A stretch of DNA of 64,000 bases from Cryptomeria japonica (Eukaryota; Streptophyta; Pinopsida; Cupressales; Cupressaceae). Position 1 is the stretch's first letter; every line of letters starts with the position of its first letter. Both the position numbers and the translations under genes were made by a program. Of this stretch, positions 47,859 to 60,576 are shown piece after piece. The DNA is taken from the NCBI RefSeq assembly GCF_030272615.1, contig NC_081407.1, positions 380,970,179-381,034,178 on the forward strand, read 5' to 3'. The notes under the pieces were generated by a model. That model saw only the letters and a list, made by a program, of their open reading frames with translations. It was not told the DNA's origin and made no database searches.

Positions 47859-50399
47859 TGTTCAACATAATGTACCACTGAGAGGGGGGTGAATTAGTGG
47901 TTCCCAAACTTCTTTCACCTTTTGATCCTAAGAGAGAGTACTAGTTATCAAAGCAAACACAAGTAAACCTACCGGTGAGATAATGCAAGACTTCACAATG
48001 CAATCAAAAAAAGGCACATCACATGACACCGATATATACAAGGAAAACCCAAGATGGGAAAAACCTCGGTGAGAAGAGTTACTGGAGACTACTGCTCCAA
48101 TCTAGCCTCACAATGAAACACTCGGTTACAATGTTTAGGGAACCAACCCAAGGAGTACCACTCTTGCTTTAGGGCACCAACCCAAGGAGCACCAACCCCT
48201 GCACCGAGATCCAACTCAATGACAATAATACATTATATCAAAATAATATAATAGTTGAATCCTGGTTACAAATGAGTTATGTAACCTCTGCAAGTAATCT
48301 CTCTCTACCAGTTTCTCTCCTACTCAGCTTTGTCGGTAGTGTTCTCTGTCTTCCACTCTACCTCCTCTCTTCTGGTTCACACTCCACTGCCTTATCGGTT
48401 CACTGCCTCCTCCTCATCTGATCTTTGATTACTCTCTTTTTAACTTGTTGGTGCCTTACCGATTCAGGCTCAACCGATTATCTATCTTTGCACCTGGTTA
48501 CTGATGACTTCCTCAATGCCAGATCAACCCTACTCTATCCTTCACCTTTCTTGATGTCCTTCAACTCTCTCTCTGCATGTTTTTCTCTTCTCTGGCTACT
48601 TCTTACCGATGCAAACCCTACCGGTTTATACTACTGTTAATCTTTGTAATAGTTTACCAGTTACCTTGGCCTTCTAAGTTAAACCACTTTCAATCCTCTT
48701 ACTGGTCGCACATCCAAATTCTCAGTTGTTTCACTCTCTCAGTTAGATTGACTCTTTTCATTCAACTGACATCACACCTTCTGGCAGCATCAATCCATCT
48801 GGTCTTCTGCTTCCATTCTTATAGCTGAGCATTCTCACCAAAACACAGCTTCAAACTATTATCGTGTTAGGGTTCCTTCCACTGATCACAAGGATAATCA
48901 GATCTCGTTTTGCACAAAAATAAACAACATGTAAGAAATCGAGCATCACCAACCATATCTTCTTTCTTCCAAGGCACATTTTCTATGCTTGGCAAACATG
49001 GACAGTTCGTTGGCAAGGCACTTGATCAATGACCATAAATGGTTCTGCAGATTGCATCACCAACCTTCTTCTACACCTGGACATTCTTCATCAATCACCT
49101 CTGTTCGACCTTCCTCAAGCCACACGCCTCTACAACACCTCACATGATTTATAAGGTCTGCATTTAATGTTGACCGACTCTGTAACAACCTCATCAGTGG
49201 ATAATCCATCTACCGCTACATGCATGTCTGCCACCTTGACTCCATGTGGCACCTTTGTCGGCATCCACCTTAGCTCATCAAGTCGGTCCGACTTGGTCAC
49301 CGATAAATTACACACAATCGGTGTGTACATCATACCACCGATCCCTCTTTGCCTACTGGTTCTCTAACCTTGTTGGTATATCTTTCCTTATCAGTTAACC
49401 ATCTCGCCTTCTCCTTCCTTGTGTCGGTGGATCTTGTCAACCCGTTCATCACACATATTAGTTCACATCTCTATGTTGTTGGTGTACCATATTGATCGGT
49501 CACTATCTTTGTAGATCAACATGCTTATCCTCTTCTGATGAGAGCCTTTCACTTGTGCTCTTTCCTGCATACTAGTAGCCCTAGTTACTGATGGACACTA
49601 CATTTGCCTTCATGTCAGTGAAATGCATGATAATCATCATGCAAGCAATCTTTTTCATTGAACCAACCTGCATCTTCATTCCGGTTGCACTCTCTTTCTG
49701 CAACTAAACCTTTCCTTCTTCTTCATCTGGTAGGTTATCCTCTTAGCCGGTTTATCAAAGTGACAAACTCATCACTCCTTGTTTGTTCTAGTAGCTCACC
49801 TGCTTACTCTGTTGATCAAGTGCACATCTCTGATCTCACATGGTGGAGGCTCACACATATCATCCGGTCGGTTGAGGTGGATACACAATGGCTCACAATC
49901 TACTAATCACTGGTGGGAGAGGATCTATGTGATCTATTGGCCAATGGTGTGATTTCCTTGTTATTGAGAAGATGCAACTGCCTTACAATCCTCAAGCAAC
50001 ATTCTTCCTTCACTCTTCTCTTCATCCAGGGACAACATCATTTACCGATGGGAGTCCTACTAGATGGCATCACAGTAGCATACTGGCAATATTGCTAACC
50101 CTTCATTAATTCATATTGCAACAAGCTTTACCCTTCACACACTTGTCACTTCTTATCACTTACCGGTCACTTCTTTATGATGCTTGTTCAACATCAACAT
50201 GCATACTCACTAACCGGTTCCTTCTTCCCAATACTAACATGTAAGATTGCTACTCCAATATATTTACCTAGTAGCTTCATTGTCCACACTGTCAGTGGAT
50301 AACACTACCAACATGTCAACCACTCTTCCCAAACCAGATGTCCTGATATACTAGTAACATGCTATATCGGTTGACATCAATGACAACACAATGCCAACA
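47859..50399 (-). repeat. Element D right (5') LTR
   Basis: Pairs with 42186-44790. It is long and rich in ACCGGT words that are often CAGT or TGGT in the partner. Short plus-strand frames inside it (for example 49167-49367, also seen at 43561-43761) are carried by both LTRs and are not genes. Confidence 0.93.
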
Positions 50400-51517
50400 A
50401 TATCCTTTGCCTCATGCCGGTTTGTAAAAACAAAATCTCTCTGTGCCACTAGAGCCTGAGAGGCATCCCCATTTCTGCAAGCGACTAGATTAATATGATT
50501 GGACTGTACAAGAACAAATGCTCTTGAGGTGCTTGCACTTGAAGGATTTAAGCTATCCAAAGGTCTAGGGCCTATCCATTGGTTTTGTCCTGTAAAACTG
50601 GATCTTTGAATGTCTGTGAATGATGGAGGAGGTGCAAGTGTAAGCATTCGACCTGTATATGTCACTGGTATAGGGGCCAAAGCAGGCTATTGTGCAGGAA
50701 CCTCTAGGAACAAGGGCATTGGGGACCTAGGAGCTAACTTTCCAGCCTGTATTAAGCACCTTTCTGCTTTGATGACAATGTCATAAACTCTTGGAAGGTT
50801 ATCCCCCTTAATGATTGTATCATCACAACTATGTCACTATTTAGAGCCCTAAGGAAGTATAAGAAGGCACAGTTGGCAGATGGCCTGACCAAAGCAAGGA
50901 TCCTATCCCAAGTCTTTTGGAACCTATAGTTGAAGTCTACCATGAATTCATATGGGGCTCTCTTAATAGTTACTAGTTGTTCAATCAGTGAAAAAGAGTC
51001 ACTCATGTCCTCAAAACTCTCGCACAATCCTTCCCCTAATTCATCCCAGCTATGGATTGAACCAAAGGGCAGACCCCTAAACCACTACAGGGCTTTTCCC
51101 TTGAATGAAGAGGCAAGAAGCCTCACCACTATGTTGTCTTTTGTGATGTCAAAAAAAGAGCAGATACCTGCTACATCTTGAATGTACTCAGTTGGGGTGA
51201 CAGAGGTCTCCCCAATAAAAAAAGGTACAACCTTAAAGGTTGCAACTAGGATGTCATTGTTTTGGGATAGAGCTAAGGGGCTGCCACCATTAAAAGTGAC
51301 AAATGCATGTATTCTAGGGATAGCCATATTTTTATGCTACTCCTACTTCTAGAATCTGGAAGTTCATATTATTAGATAAAAATACCTCTAGAAGGAGCTC
51401 TTGTTCGGCTGTTTCATGTGAAATGGTTGTTGGTCCTAAACAAGAAGCCTGGACCTGATCCTCAGAGTCGCCAGGTGCTGACGTGGCTACGTCCAAAGGT
51501 AAGATACTGAAGAGCAC
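50400..51517 (-). pseudogene. Element C gag, 5' part
   Basis: Minus frames give MAIPRIHAFVTFNGG, SVTPTEYIQDVAGICSFFDI, LLASSFKGKALQWF, GSIHSWDELGE and IKRAPYEFMVDFNYRFQKTW. These match the retrotransposon gag core, including the usual short helix around ALQWF. A Ser/Pro-rich part follows to NRHEAKDI, where element D interrupts. Frames are split at about 51330, 51085 and 50752, so it is broken. Confidence 0.78.
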
Positions 51518-51669
51518 ACAAAGTCTTCAAGTGTTTTGAATGTTGAACTGCTTCACCAGTAAAATTTGTTGTAGAGTTGCCATGTAGGATATTGCCTCCA
51601 AAGGTTGAATTTGTTGATGGACACACCAACCATAAACAAAATGGTAAGAATATTGAACCAGAGCTAGTT

Positions 51670-51697
51670 CAATTTGTCCCACCAGGCGTGCCAAAAA
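51670..51697 (-). other. Element C primer-binding site
   Basis: Inside the right LTR the minus strand reads TTTTTTGGCACGCCTGGTGG, a TGG-initial sequence placed where a primer site should be. This agrees with the minus direction of gag. The tRNA was not assigned. Confidence 0.6.
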
Positions 51698-53609
51698 ATT
51701 TTAACATTAAAGTTTGCACCCTTGGTGATCAAGATTGACCACCAACCTTGTGAAACATTGAATCAACCTCTCAAGTGTCGGACCTTGCGCTGTTGTGAGG
51801 TTGAATCTCTAGAGAAGGCCTACTTCCTCTTCAATCTAAACACAAAGTGTTGGACCAACCCCACACCGATAAAACTAATCTATGGTCTCACAGGGAAAAG
51901 CGAGAGAGATAATGGTTGCATGAAAGAAGGGAAATAGGGTTTGCACCTAGCCTGAAATGATGATCTCCCCTGCCTATAACTGCACATAAAATGAATAAGA
52001 CTACCCAAGTATGCACAATTTCCTATCTTAACCAACCCCTAAAGTGCATAGTGAAGGTTGGAATTTGTAAGATAGTAGGAGGAACTGATCCAATTCATAG
52101 ATGATGTCCATAAGGAATCAACACAGTCATTTATACTTGGGAAACAAATTAAAAGGCACTCAAACAAAGAGGTAAAAGAAATACACAGATTGCCAGAACT
52201 AAAAAAAGGCAAAATAGGTAAATTATATTCATGTAAGGGCAAGGCATAACTTTGCAAGTGCAAAGAAACATAAGAATTATGCATGAGAAAAGAAGGGAGA
52301 AGATTTGAACTAAATGTTACAAAATCGCCTTTATAGTTTAGGCATAACTTAAATGGTTACATTGAGAAAACCTTAACCCACTCGGGTTAGGTTAAAAAAA
52401 GATCAGAGGAGAGGGAGGGATCAGATCCGAGATTTGATGGCATGCTATAGCTATCTCTGGGAGCGTCCTTTGCCTCTGGAAGAGCAAACATCTTCGCAAA
52501 TCAAGGAAAACCCTACATCTGGATGCGTCTCTGTGTACTGGATGGCATCTGCAAGCACAAAAAGTCTTCAAAATGCGTTGAAGAGGCATGGGTTGCATTT
52601 AAAATCAGTAGCAGGCATCATGTCTGGTGTTATGGCATCGAAATCTGGTAGTTGCAGTGAGATCGGGTCCAAAATTGGGCACCAACTGAGCAAGAAAAAT
52701 GACCTCGACCATCAGGTCGACAACCACCGCCTCCAAAAAAGTTTAAATTCCAATGGCATTTGCAAGTTTGAAAATTGACCGTTCATCTGAGATCTCGTGC
52801 GCTAATGGATGCGCAAGATATCGCCATGTATGCGCGCTCAAAATTCCAATCGAAGATTAAAACATCATCATCGGATTGGGTTTTATGAAGATCCAACGGT
52901 TGTGGGTGGTTGACGTGGCACCCTGGGTCCATGCTTCCTTGGATGTGTTGAACACTAAACGGCCTTGCATCTTACCCTGCAGCATCACGGTGGGTATTCT
53001 TTTACCTCGCGAGATAAGACTTTTCTTTGTTTTTCATGTTCTGCTTATCTCGCGGCCCTTTTGTGTCCTCAAATTTACCTTGCGGGATAAGCAAAATGCT
53101 TTGTAGTTTTTGTTTTCTCCTTATACCGTGGGGTCTCTGTGGGTCCCTCCTCCACATCGCAGGATAAGATTTTTTCTTTGATTCTACTTTGCTTTTCTTA
53201 TCCCACAGGACCACTTGTGTCTTTGTTTCCTCTCATGGGGTAGGAGTCTCTTTGATTTACTCTTGTTTCCTTATCCCTGTGTCCATGTTGTTCTCGCTGA
53301 CTAGGGCCCACCACATTGATCAATAACATACCATGCCTTTGCAATCAATAACATGACTCAGTCAATAACATGACCCGATTATTGACATGAACTGTTGATA
53401 TAACATATGAGGCACGAGGGTCAATAACAATCGTGTTATTGACACATCATATAACCCTTGTGTTATATAACTCTGCAAAACTATGAAGAAGCACTAACTC
53501 TACTGACACCGATAACACAACATGTTATCGATGTCGACTAACATGAAATGTTAGCCACACTGAATTCCCAGAATTGATCCCTGCAAGGTTGGCACAAAAA
53601 ATGCCAACA
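51698..53609 (-). repeat. Element C right (5') LTR
   Basis: Pairs with 39419-41327. A TATA-like TATAAA on the minus strand at 52330-52335 matches the corresponding site near 40050. Sampled by eye over about 490 bases, the two copies differ at roughly eight or nine positions per 100. Confidence 0.9.
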
Positions 53610-53656
53610 AGTTTGTCTTCAACCTATGTGCAAATATGATTTTAGAAATGGGGATG

Positions 53657-53679
53657 TGCTCCACGGTGGGTGCCAAAAA
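53657..53679 (-). other. Element B primer-binding site
   Basis: Directly inside the 5' LTR the minus strand reads TTTTTGGCACCCACCGTGGA, which fits the TGGCRCCCACCGTGG-type primer site of many plant gypsy elements. The priming tRNA was not assigned. Confidence 0.7.
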
Positions 53680-55100
53680 TGTATGCAAGATTTTAGTGTA
53701 ATCAATATATTAAAATTAAAACTAGAAGATAACATACCAATGAAACTTTTGAATATAAAGACTAACTAAGCTTAAACTTATTTAAAAAAGTTAATCCCCC
53801 AAGATGTGTCTCATTGTTCTCTATCTTATAGGATTCCTCAAGTCAATGGTTGCTCTCAGATCATTGAGCAACTGACTTTTGGAATGACAACTCCAAAAAC
53901 GAGTGATAATGGATGATGATCTACATGCAAGATGCACCTAAGATAGATATGATATGATAAGCTTACTTATATATGGTTAGTTATGCTATGATGAAGATAA
54001 TGATATGATAAAGAAACTAACAAGCTATGATAACATGATTCATGATGAAAATGCTATATTAATATGATACTAAATGATTAAAATTCTAATTATCAAAGAG
54101 AGGCAAATGCTTGATAAAATTAGACTATAATGTAGATGCTTGAAAAATTTGGATATGAATAATGAAAGAAATGAGGCCTATTTATAGAATAAATGGGCAA
54201 ATGAATGGTTAAGATTGAGTAATCTTAACAAGGGTTAGGATTGAAGGATTCTCAATCCATGTGAGACTTTCAACCCAATCCCATGTTGACAAGTGTCATC
54301 ATGAGGAGGCTTGAGAGGAGAGAGGAAGGCATTGAATGCTTGAGAAGACATGAGGGTCACCCTAGGGGGTAAGGTTAGGGTTGAGTTAATGGATAATCCT
54401 TTTGTCCAAAGGATAAACTCTTGTGCAAGGGTTAAAGAGATAACCATGGTCAAAGCAATAAATTATTGAAGAGACCCATGGGTTAGCTAAGGGTTAAGTT
54501 AGAGAGAAAGTCTCTAACCAAGGGTTGAGGATGGTTATTGAAGACTTTGGAGGTTAACTTTTTGGAGACACAAAGCCTTTAATGGTTTATGAAGACTTTG
54601 AGGGTTTTTGAGAAGTGACTTTCTCTTAAGAAATGTGCAAATTCTTAAGGGGGACAATAGGCTTAGTTGGGATGGTTTAGAAGAATCTAGAAAAATCTAG
54701 AAGATAATTAGTCATGCAAGTGGATTTGTTAGGAGAATGCAAGTGGGAGGATATTTTTGGATTTAATTTTTGAAATAAAATGATTTATTTCAAAAAGATG
54801 GATGACAACTTGCTTTGGAAAGATAGTTAAATAAATTTGGTTATTTTAAATATGATAAAGGCTTTAATTAAATGTAAATTTAATTACAATAGGAAATGGG
54901 GATTTAATTAAATAAAAATAATTTATTTAATTTAAGGTTAGAATGTGGTCAATTAAATAAATTGAATAATTTATTTAATCAATAGAAGAATGTGGGGGCG
55001 ATTAATTAAATATGATTTAATTAAAATAGGAATTTGATTTAATGGATTAAATAAACATTAAATATTTATTTAATCAGATGATCAGATTTATACATCTACA
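53680..55100 (-). repeat. Element B 5' LTR
   Basis: This pairs with 23049-24479 along its whole length. Plus-strand ends are TGTATGCAAG and ACATCTACA. A TATA box, TATAAATAGG on the minus strand, lies at 54177-54186 and would start transcription toward the primer site. The copy is AT-rich with taattaaata runs near its outer end. Confidence 0.93.
54177..54186 (-). promoter_or_regulatory. TATA box in element B 5' LTR
   Basis: TATAAATAGG on the minus strand, conserved in the other LTR at 23547-23556. The expected RNA start is a few tens of bases to the left. Confidence 0.6.
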
Positions 55101-57840
55101 GTACCCATAGTTGTATGAATATTAGTTAGATTGGCCCATAAAGCGTAGGATAATTGAGTATGACGATCCTTTGTTTGTTAATTTTTTTACAAAGTATTTG
55201 TTCAATTGTCTTGTTAAAATATTTAACTTGACCATTTGATTAAGGATAGTAAGGAGTACAAAAACGATGTTGAATGTGAGATTTCTTAAGAAATTTCTTC
55301 ACATCTTTTTTTTAAAATGTTATACCATTATCAAAAACCAAAGCGGAAGGTAACCCAAATCAAGAAATGATGTTATCTAAGATAAATTGGTGAATTACTC
55401 CATCGATCATGGATAAAAGTAGGATAACTTCAACCCATTTCATAAAGTAATCTATGGTTGTAATGATGAAAGTATGTCCTTGAGAAGAAGGGGATTATTT
55501 TCCAAAAAGATCCAGATCCCATGAGGAAAACAACCAAGAAGCTACTTGAGCTCTATGTTTGTGGATAGGAGCATGAATCAAATTATTGTGGTGTTGATAT
55601 TGATGACACTCTTTGACAAAGGTAAAGGAATCTTTTTCCATAGATTCCTAATAATAACCCATACAAAGCATCTTTTGAATCAAAGATTTACTATCAAAAT
55701 TCCCTCGAAAAGCACATGAATGTGCTTCCTCAAGGGTAATACAGATCTCTTATTTATTGAGACAACAAAGTAGAAGACCATTATAGCCTCTCGTATAGAG
55801 AACATTAGATAGAATGATATAATGTGTAATAAGTTTGTGAATTTGAGCTCCAGTGTTCTTACTTGCAGGATTGAGAAAGGTACCAACACACGAATATCGA
55901 ATAATATGGGAGTATCACTCATCAAAATCCATGTTAAAACAATAAACAATCTCATTGGCACTATGAGAAATAGTAGGTGAAGTAAGATTATGGATGATAA
56001 ATTAATAGTCCAGTGACGGGTCATTGAGGGATATAAGGGAAGCAATGCTTTCCATTGCATCCACATGTCGATTGTCTTTCCATGGAATAGGATCAATGTT
56101 GTAACTAGCAAATTTCTTTAATAGCACGATATGACTAAGTCACACTATTGTGATTATTTACTTTTTTTTCCTTGATAGGTTCCCATTAGTTGCCTTATAA
56201 TCAATTCTGAGTCATCGAATATACACAAATGTTGATTTTTTAAGGATAAAAATGCATGTAAACCAACCATACAAGCTTCATACTCAATAATGTTCTTGGT
56301 ACATAAGCAATTGAGTTGATATGATAGAGAAATTGGCTTTCCTAAAGGAGGTAATAACATGACATCAACACTAGAACTAGTTCAACATCTAGATCCATCA
56401 AAGAACAAGTCTCGTGTATTCTCCACAACCAAAGGAAGGACAACATCATTGAGAAATGTATCTTGATTAGGAAGAGTGAAAAGTGAAGGAGCATCGACTA
56501 AATGGTCAGTTAAAGCTTGCCCTTTAATAACTTTTTGAGAAACAAACTCAAGGTCAAATTCAGTTAACAACATAAACCATTTAGCTAAGCATATTGAAAG
56601 GTCTATTTTAGAGAAGAGATTCTTCAATAGATCAAATTTAATGATAACAAACACAAGAACAAGACATTGTTTCTCGATCGCGGTATATTAAAATTCATAG
56701 TTGAGTAAAGTGTGACTCATGTAATAAATAAGACGTTCTTTACTATCACTATCATGTTGTGCCAATAAGGCTAAAATAACATTAGATGAATTCGTAGTAT
56801 AAAGAAGAAAAGGATGATCAGGAACTGTAGGTTGTAAGATGGGAGGATTGACTAGGTAACATTTTAAATGATCAAAAGGCTTTTTGACAATCCACATTCC
56901 ATTTAAAAGTACTATCCTTTTTAAGAATTTGGGTGAAAGGAAGGGTTCAATCTGTGAGTTGGGAAACAAATTGACGAATTGTGTGATTATTTCCTTGTAA
57001 GCTATGGAGTTTAGAAATATTTGTAGGAGGTGGCATGTTAACTATACCATCAATTTTCTTTGTGTTTATTTCAATTCTACGATGCAAAACTATGAATATT
57101 TTTAGTTTTCCACTATCAACACCAAAAACACACTTTCAAGGATTCAAGTGCATGTTATATTTATGAATACGTTCAAAGATTTGACAAAGAATCTTGACAT
57201 GATCTTGGTAGTAAATTAATTTAGCAAAAGTACTATCGACATAGTCCTCCAAATTTATGTGTATATAGTAATAAAAGATAAGAGTCATAACATGTTGATA
57301 GGTTTCGTGCATGTTCTTTAATCCAAAAGGCATGGCAACCCAACAAAATTTTCTCCAACTGGTTTTTAAATTTGTTTTGTATTGATCATGAGGATTGATA
57401 AAGATTTGGTTGTATCTAGAAGAACTATCCATAAAGGATAAATCATGAACAACGATAGAATCAACTATCATGTCAATATTTGAAAAGGGAAATTCATCTT
57501 TCAAAGATGCTTTGTTTAGATCTTAAAATTCAATGCACATTATAATCTTATTGTCTGATTTAGCAATGATTACTATGTTTCATATCAAAGGTGAATGATC
57601 TCTGGGATGGATACAATTAGCTTCTATGACCTTTTCAATCTTAGCCTTAACTAGTAATGTAATCTTGAGATTAATCTTTCTAATCTTTTGTTCAATAGGC
57701 ATAGCTTTGAGAAGTTATGGATAACAATACGAGGATCAATACCAGGCACATTTGAATACTTCCAAGTAAGGAGTTCAAGAAAATAATGCAAGAGAGAAGA
57801 ATGATTACATTGTTCATCAACTCTAGATATTCCCAATTTT
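55101..57840 (-). pseudogene. Element A: gypsy (Tat-like) RT, RNase H and integrase remnant
   Basis: Reading right to left there is a reverse transcriptase (about 57840-57136; FMDSSSRYNQIFI, PFGLKNMHETYQ, and YVDS where the family has YVDD). Next come an RNase H region (56969-56384; IKGQALTDHL), a second RNase H-like stretch (about 56400-56150; FFDGS, CTKNIIEYEA) and an integrase (about 55680-55101; NGQVKYFNK with Lys where catalytic Glu is expected, and YALWANLTN). Two RNase H regions are typical of the Tat lineage. Frames are broken throughout. The integrase stops at 55101 and continues at 23048, which proves that element B inserted here. Confidence 0.85.
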
Positions 57841-60576
57841 AATCTTTTTTAGCATTACGTGGATCCATGATGACAACAATAATATCTCCTATAAGAAGAT
57901 TGTTGTGTTAAGGAACATCGAATAGATGAGGAGTTTATTGAGTCATCTCCAAGTGTATTTTGGTGGAATGGGCTCCACTAGTTTAAACATGCAAACTAGG
58001 AATCAAATCCATTCACATCAACATGCATTAAAAAATAATAAATAGGTCCAACCACAAACCCTTGGGAGAGATGAGAGCAATGGTTGATTATTTATTTTTG
58101 TGCTATTGACATGATTGGATGAGATAGAATGATAAAATGCAATAACTATATCTAAAGATGCAACATTGATAATAATCAACATAAACAGTAAGCTACATAA
58201 TAGTTATGCAAGATCTAAGAAGAAATCTAGAAAAATGAGTCAAAAAGGAACTTGTGTCTATAATATGAGCTTGAAAGTATTGAACTATGAGGATAGGTAT
58301 CCTAGTCCCAAAGGTTTTTGACACAAATATTGTAAAACGATTATAAATCAAGATGTCACAAAGATTATCTCCCTGGAATTCTATCTAAAAGGCTTCAAAC
58401 TATGGGGTTAAGCCCGATCGTTTAGGATTTTTTACTTCTTCAAAGTCTAAATTTATTTGTTCTAGTCTGCACTTTATGAATATGTAATATTACACTCTAA
58501 AATCTAAATCCTACACAAAAGAGAGAGAGAGACAGAGGAAAATGTTGTTGGGCTATATAAGGGTTTGTCTTAATCAAACCGTGGGTTGGAATTAACCCTC
58601 CAACAATGATAATGAAAAGAGAGCTTACCCTTACAAAGCAAAGGGTAAAAATATTAAGGAGATGTAAAATTGGAATGTTATACCTTTTTTCTTGATGGGA
58701 AGGAATGTTATACCTTTGTTATGAATCTCCTTGCCATGAATTCTTTATGAAAGGTTGATGTTTCTACGTGGAAGATCATGCATGCCTTCACATAAACTTG
58801 ATCATGGATGCCAACTTGAATGCTGGAAAATTTGAAGAATTGATCCCTCCTTCATTGCCTTCAGAATTCTTGATTGCTTGCTCAATTGAATTGCTTGATG
58901 TGAATTAAATTACTTGATGAGAGATGTTTCAAATAAGGGGGTAAGACTTGATTTTATACTCAACCTTACAAAATGTGTTGAAAATGTCAAAGGAGGCTGA
59001 CATCTGAAACACTTTCCCACTCAACATTTTCCAGCCATTTCAGGGTTCAACTTTGGTCCCCATTTGGTTGGACTATGGCACTAGACACCCTAGTATATGG
59101 GGACTAAGACGATATCTACCATAGTACAGTCCTCCTAGGCTAGAGACTAGATTAGAAAGCAAAGATAGGTGATGAATCTTTAGAATTAGGCAATGTTTGA
59201 GCATAATCAATCAATATTGGGGGCGAGGAGAGAGAAACACTAAAGTGAGCCCCAAATGAGTATCAAATTGTATGAGGAGACAATTTATGACACTACAATT
59301 AGCCTCCACTTTAGTAGGAGTATGACCTTACACTCATACTCTCTGTAAAGTACAAGATAACATCAAAAGACTTTCACTGAGATATTAAAGAGATAAGAAA
59401 ACACCAATCCCTCAAGGACTTAGAATGCCATTAGTCTAAAACGTCAAGATAAAAGGAACAATGTGATGAATACATGGAGCCTGCAAGAATGAAGAAGATA
59501 AATGTTTTTTGGTTCTAGTAAGGACCTACTTACTACGAGCCATATGAGAGAAGAGAAAAGAAGAGATGTGACTTCTTTGTCTAGTATGGGTTGCTTACTA
59601 TGAGTCATGATAGCCAAAGGAGAGTGAAACCTGTCTAGCAAGGTGCATTATGCTAGTTGACTCTACAAATTACAAAGCAAAACCTTAAATAATTTTACAA
59701 AAGGAGACTAAAAAATGGGTGTTGCATCATGCACCTAACACAAATATTAAAAAATAAATCCTCGACTTGCAAAGCAATTTGAAAAAAAAATGATTGTAAA
59801 ATGGGTGTTGTAGTGTGCTCCTAGCATATCATGGTGCGTGATCAAAGTATACAAACCAAAATTTGTGGTGTGCACACAAAGTGTAACATATAGTGGAGTG
59901 TATGCTTGCACGTTAAAGTGATTGGTATGCCTCCACGTTAAAGTGATTTTGTATGCCTTACCAAGAGAAATTTCTTTAAGGTAGCACAAATACATCAAAA
60001 ATACAATCATGTCACAAAAATGAAATGCCCCTAGACATAAGAAAATCAAAGGCGATAGTCACAAGACATGAAAGAGAACATAAGGGATCCACTTTAGGGT
60101 CAGTATGCACATGAGATGAATCATGTATATCAAGTATTATTGTATTGAATTGACCTCATCCCCCAAAGGTAGTGGAACTACAAGCACAATGGAAGAATAG
60201 CACATAATATGAACAACACAAGTCTTTTTGGGTCAACATGGAAAAGACCAAAAATATCTCAATTATTTGCATTGTCCCTAAGTAGACATCACAAAAACAC
60301 ATTTATAACAACATCATATTTGTGACATAACATGTATACAACATATAGAAGAAGTGAGAAACAAATAGAGGAATGTTATGCTAGGGTTGATCCCTTTGTT
60401 GCCTTGTGTCAATTGAGCACCAAGGGTCATAAAAATAGAGCTTAAAACAAAACATAAAGACATTTTAGGCAAGATATTGTGGGAAAAACATTACATGTAA
60501 GAAAACACACAAAATAATCTACTACACAAGTGAGCTAGTCTAACAAATTGTCTACCTCCTTGATGAACAACCTCCT
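57841..60576. other. Spacer upstream of element A pol, possible old LTR at about 58200-59285
   Basis: No coding region is recognisable; gag and protease of element A were not found. A segment ending caatttatgacactaca at 59285 is followed on the minus strand by an AAAGTGGAGGCTAAT purine tract, as beside a 3' LTR. It weakly resembles 20.6-22.0 kb. A (GA)n run lies at about 58521. Confidence 0.4.

Larger units (their letters stand above)
42186..50399 (-). mobile_element. Element D: Ty1/copia LTR retrotransposon lacking pol
   Basis: Direct repeats 42186-44790 and 47859-50399 (about 2.6 and 2.5 kb) start TGTT and end CCAACA. Flanks ATGTC (42181-42185) and ATATC (50400-50404) are a target duplication with one G-to-A change. 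The right LTR is followed inward by a classic initiator-Met-tRNA primer site and the left LTR by a copia polypurine tract, so it reads right to left. The 3.07 kb interior holds gag only; protease, integrase and RT motifs are absent. It inserted within element C's gag. Confidence 0.93.
39419..53609 (-). mobile_element. Element C: gag-only LTR retrotransposon with nested copia
   Basis: Direct repeats 39419-41327 and 51698-53609 (about 1.91 kb each; ends TGTTAACA and CAACA, one start mutated) bound this element. Flanking bases ACTTT (39414-39418) and AGTTT (53610-53614) look like a target duplication with one change. Without element D the internal region is only about 2.15 kb, holding gag and a Glu-rich C-terminal frame, so it lacks pol and depends on another element. 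Gag reads right to left. It inserted in element B's leader 70 bases from the primer site. Confidence 0.88.
23049..55100 (-). mobile_element. Element B: large Tat-like Ty3/gypsy retrotransposon with nested insertions
   Basis: Two direct repeats of about 1.42 kb bound this element, each starting TG (TA in one copy) and ending CA on the plus strand. The flanks carry the exact five-base duplication GTACC at 23044-23048 and 55101-55105. A primer-binding site lies inside the right LTR and a polypurine tract inside the left LTR, so transcription is right to left. Subtracting element C at 39419-53609 leaves about 17.9 kb. Order from the 5' end: leader with repeat arrays, gag, protease, G-patch-like linker, RT, RNase H, second RNase H, integrase, then a 5 kb 3' region with an antisense PMD gene. 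Dual RNase H and extra antisense ORFs are known from Tat-lineage elements. Confidence 0.92.

Noticed and set aside
20600-59285. Treating 20.6-22.0 kb and 58.2-59.3 kb as the two LTRs of element A
   Set aside because: Only the ends and one short stretch are alike, and both appear to be followed by a 3'-LTR-type purine tract, so they look like separate 3' LTRs of related elements, not a pair.
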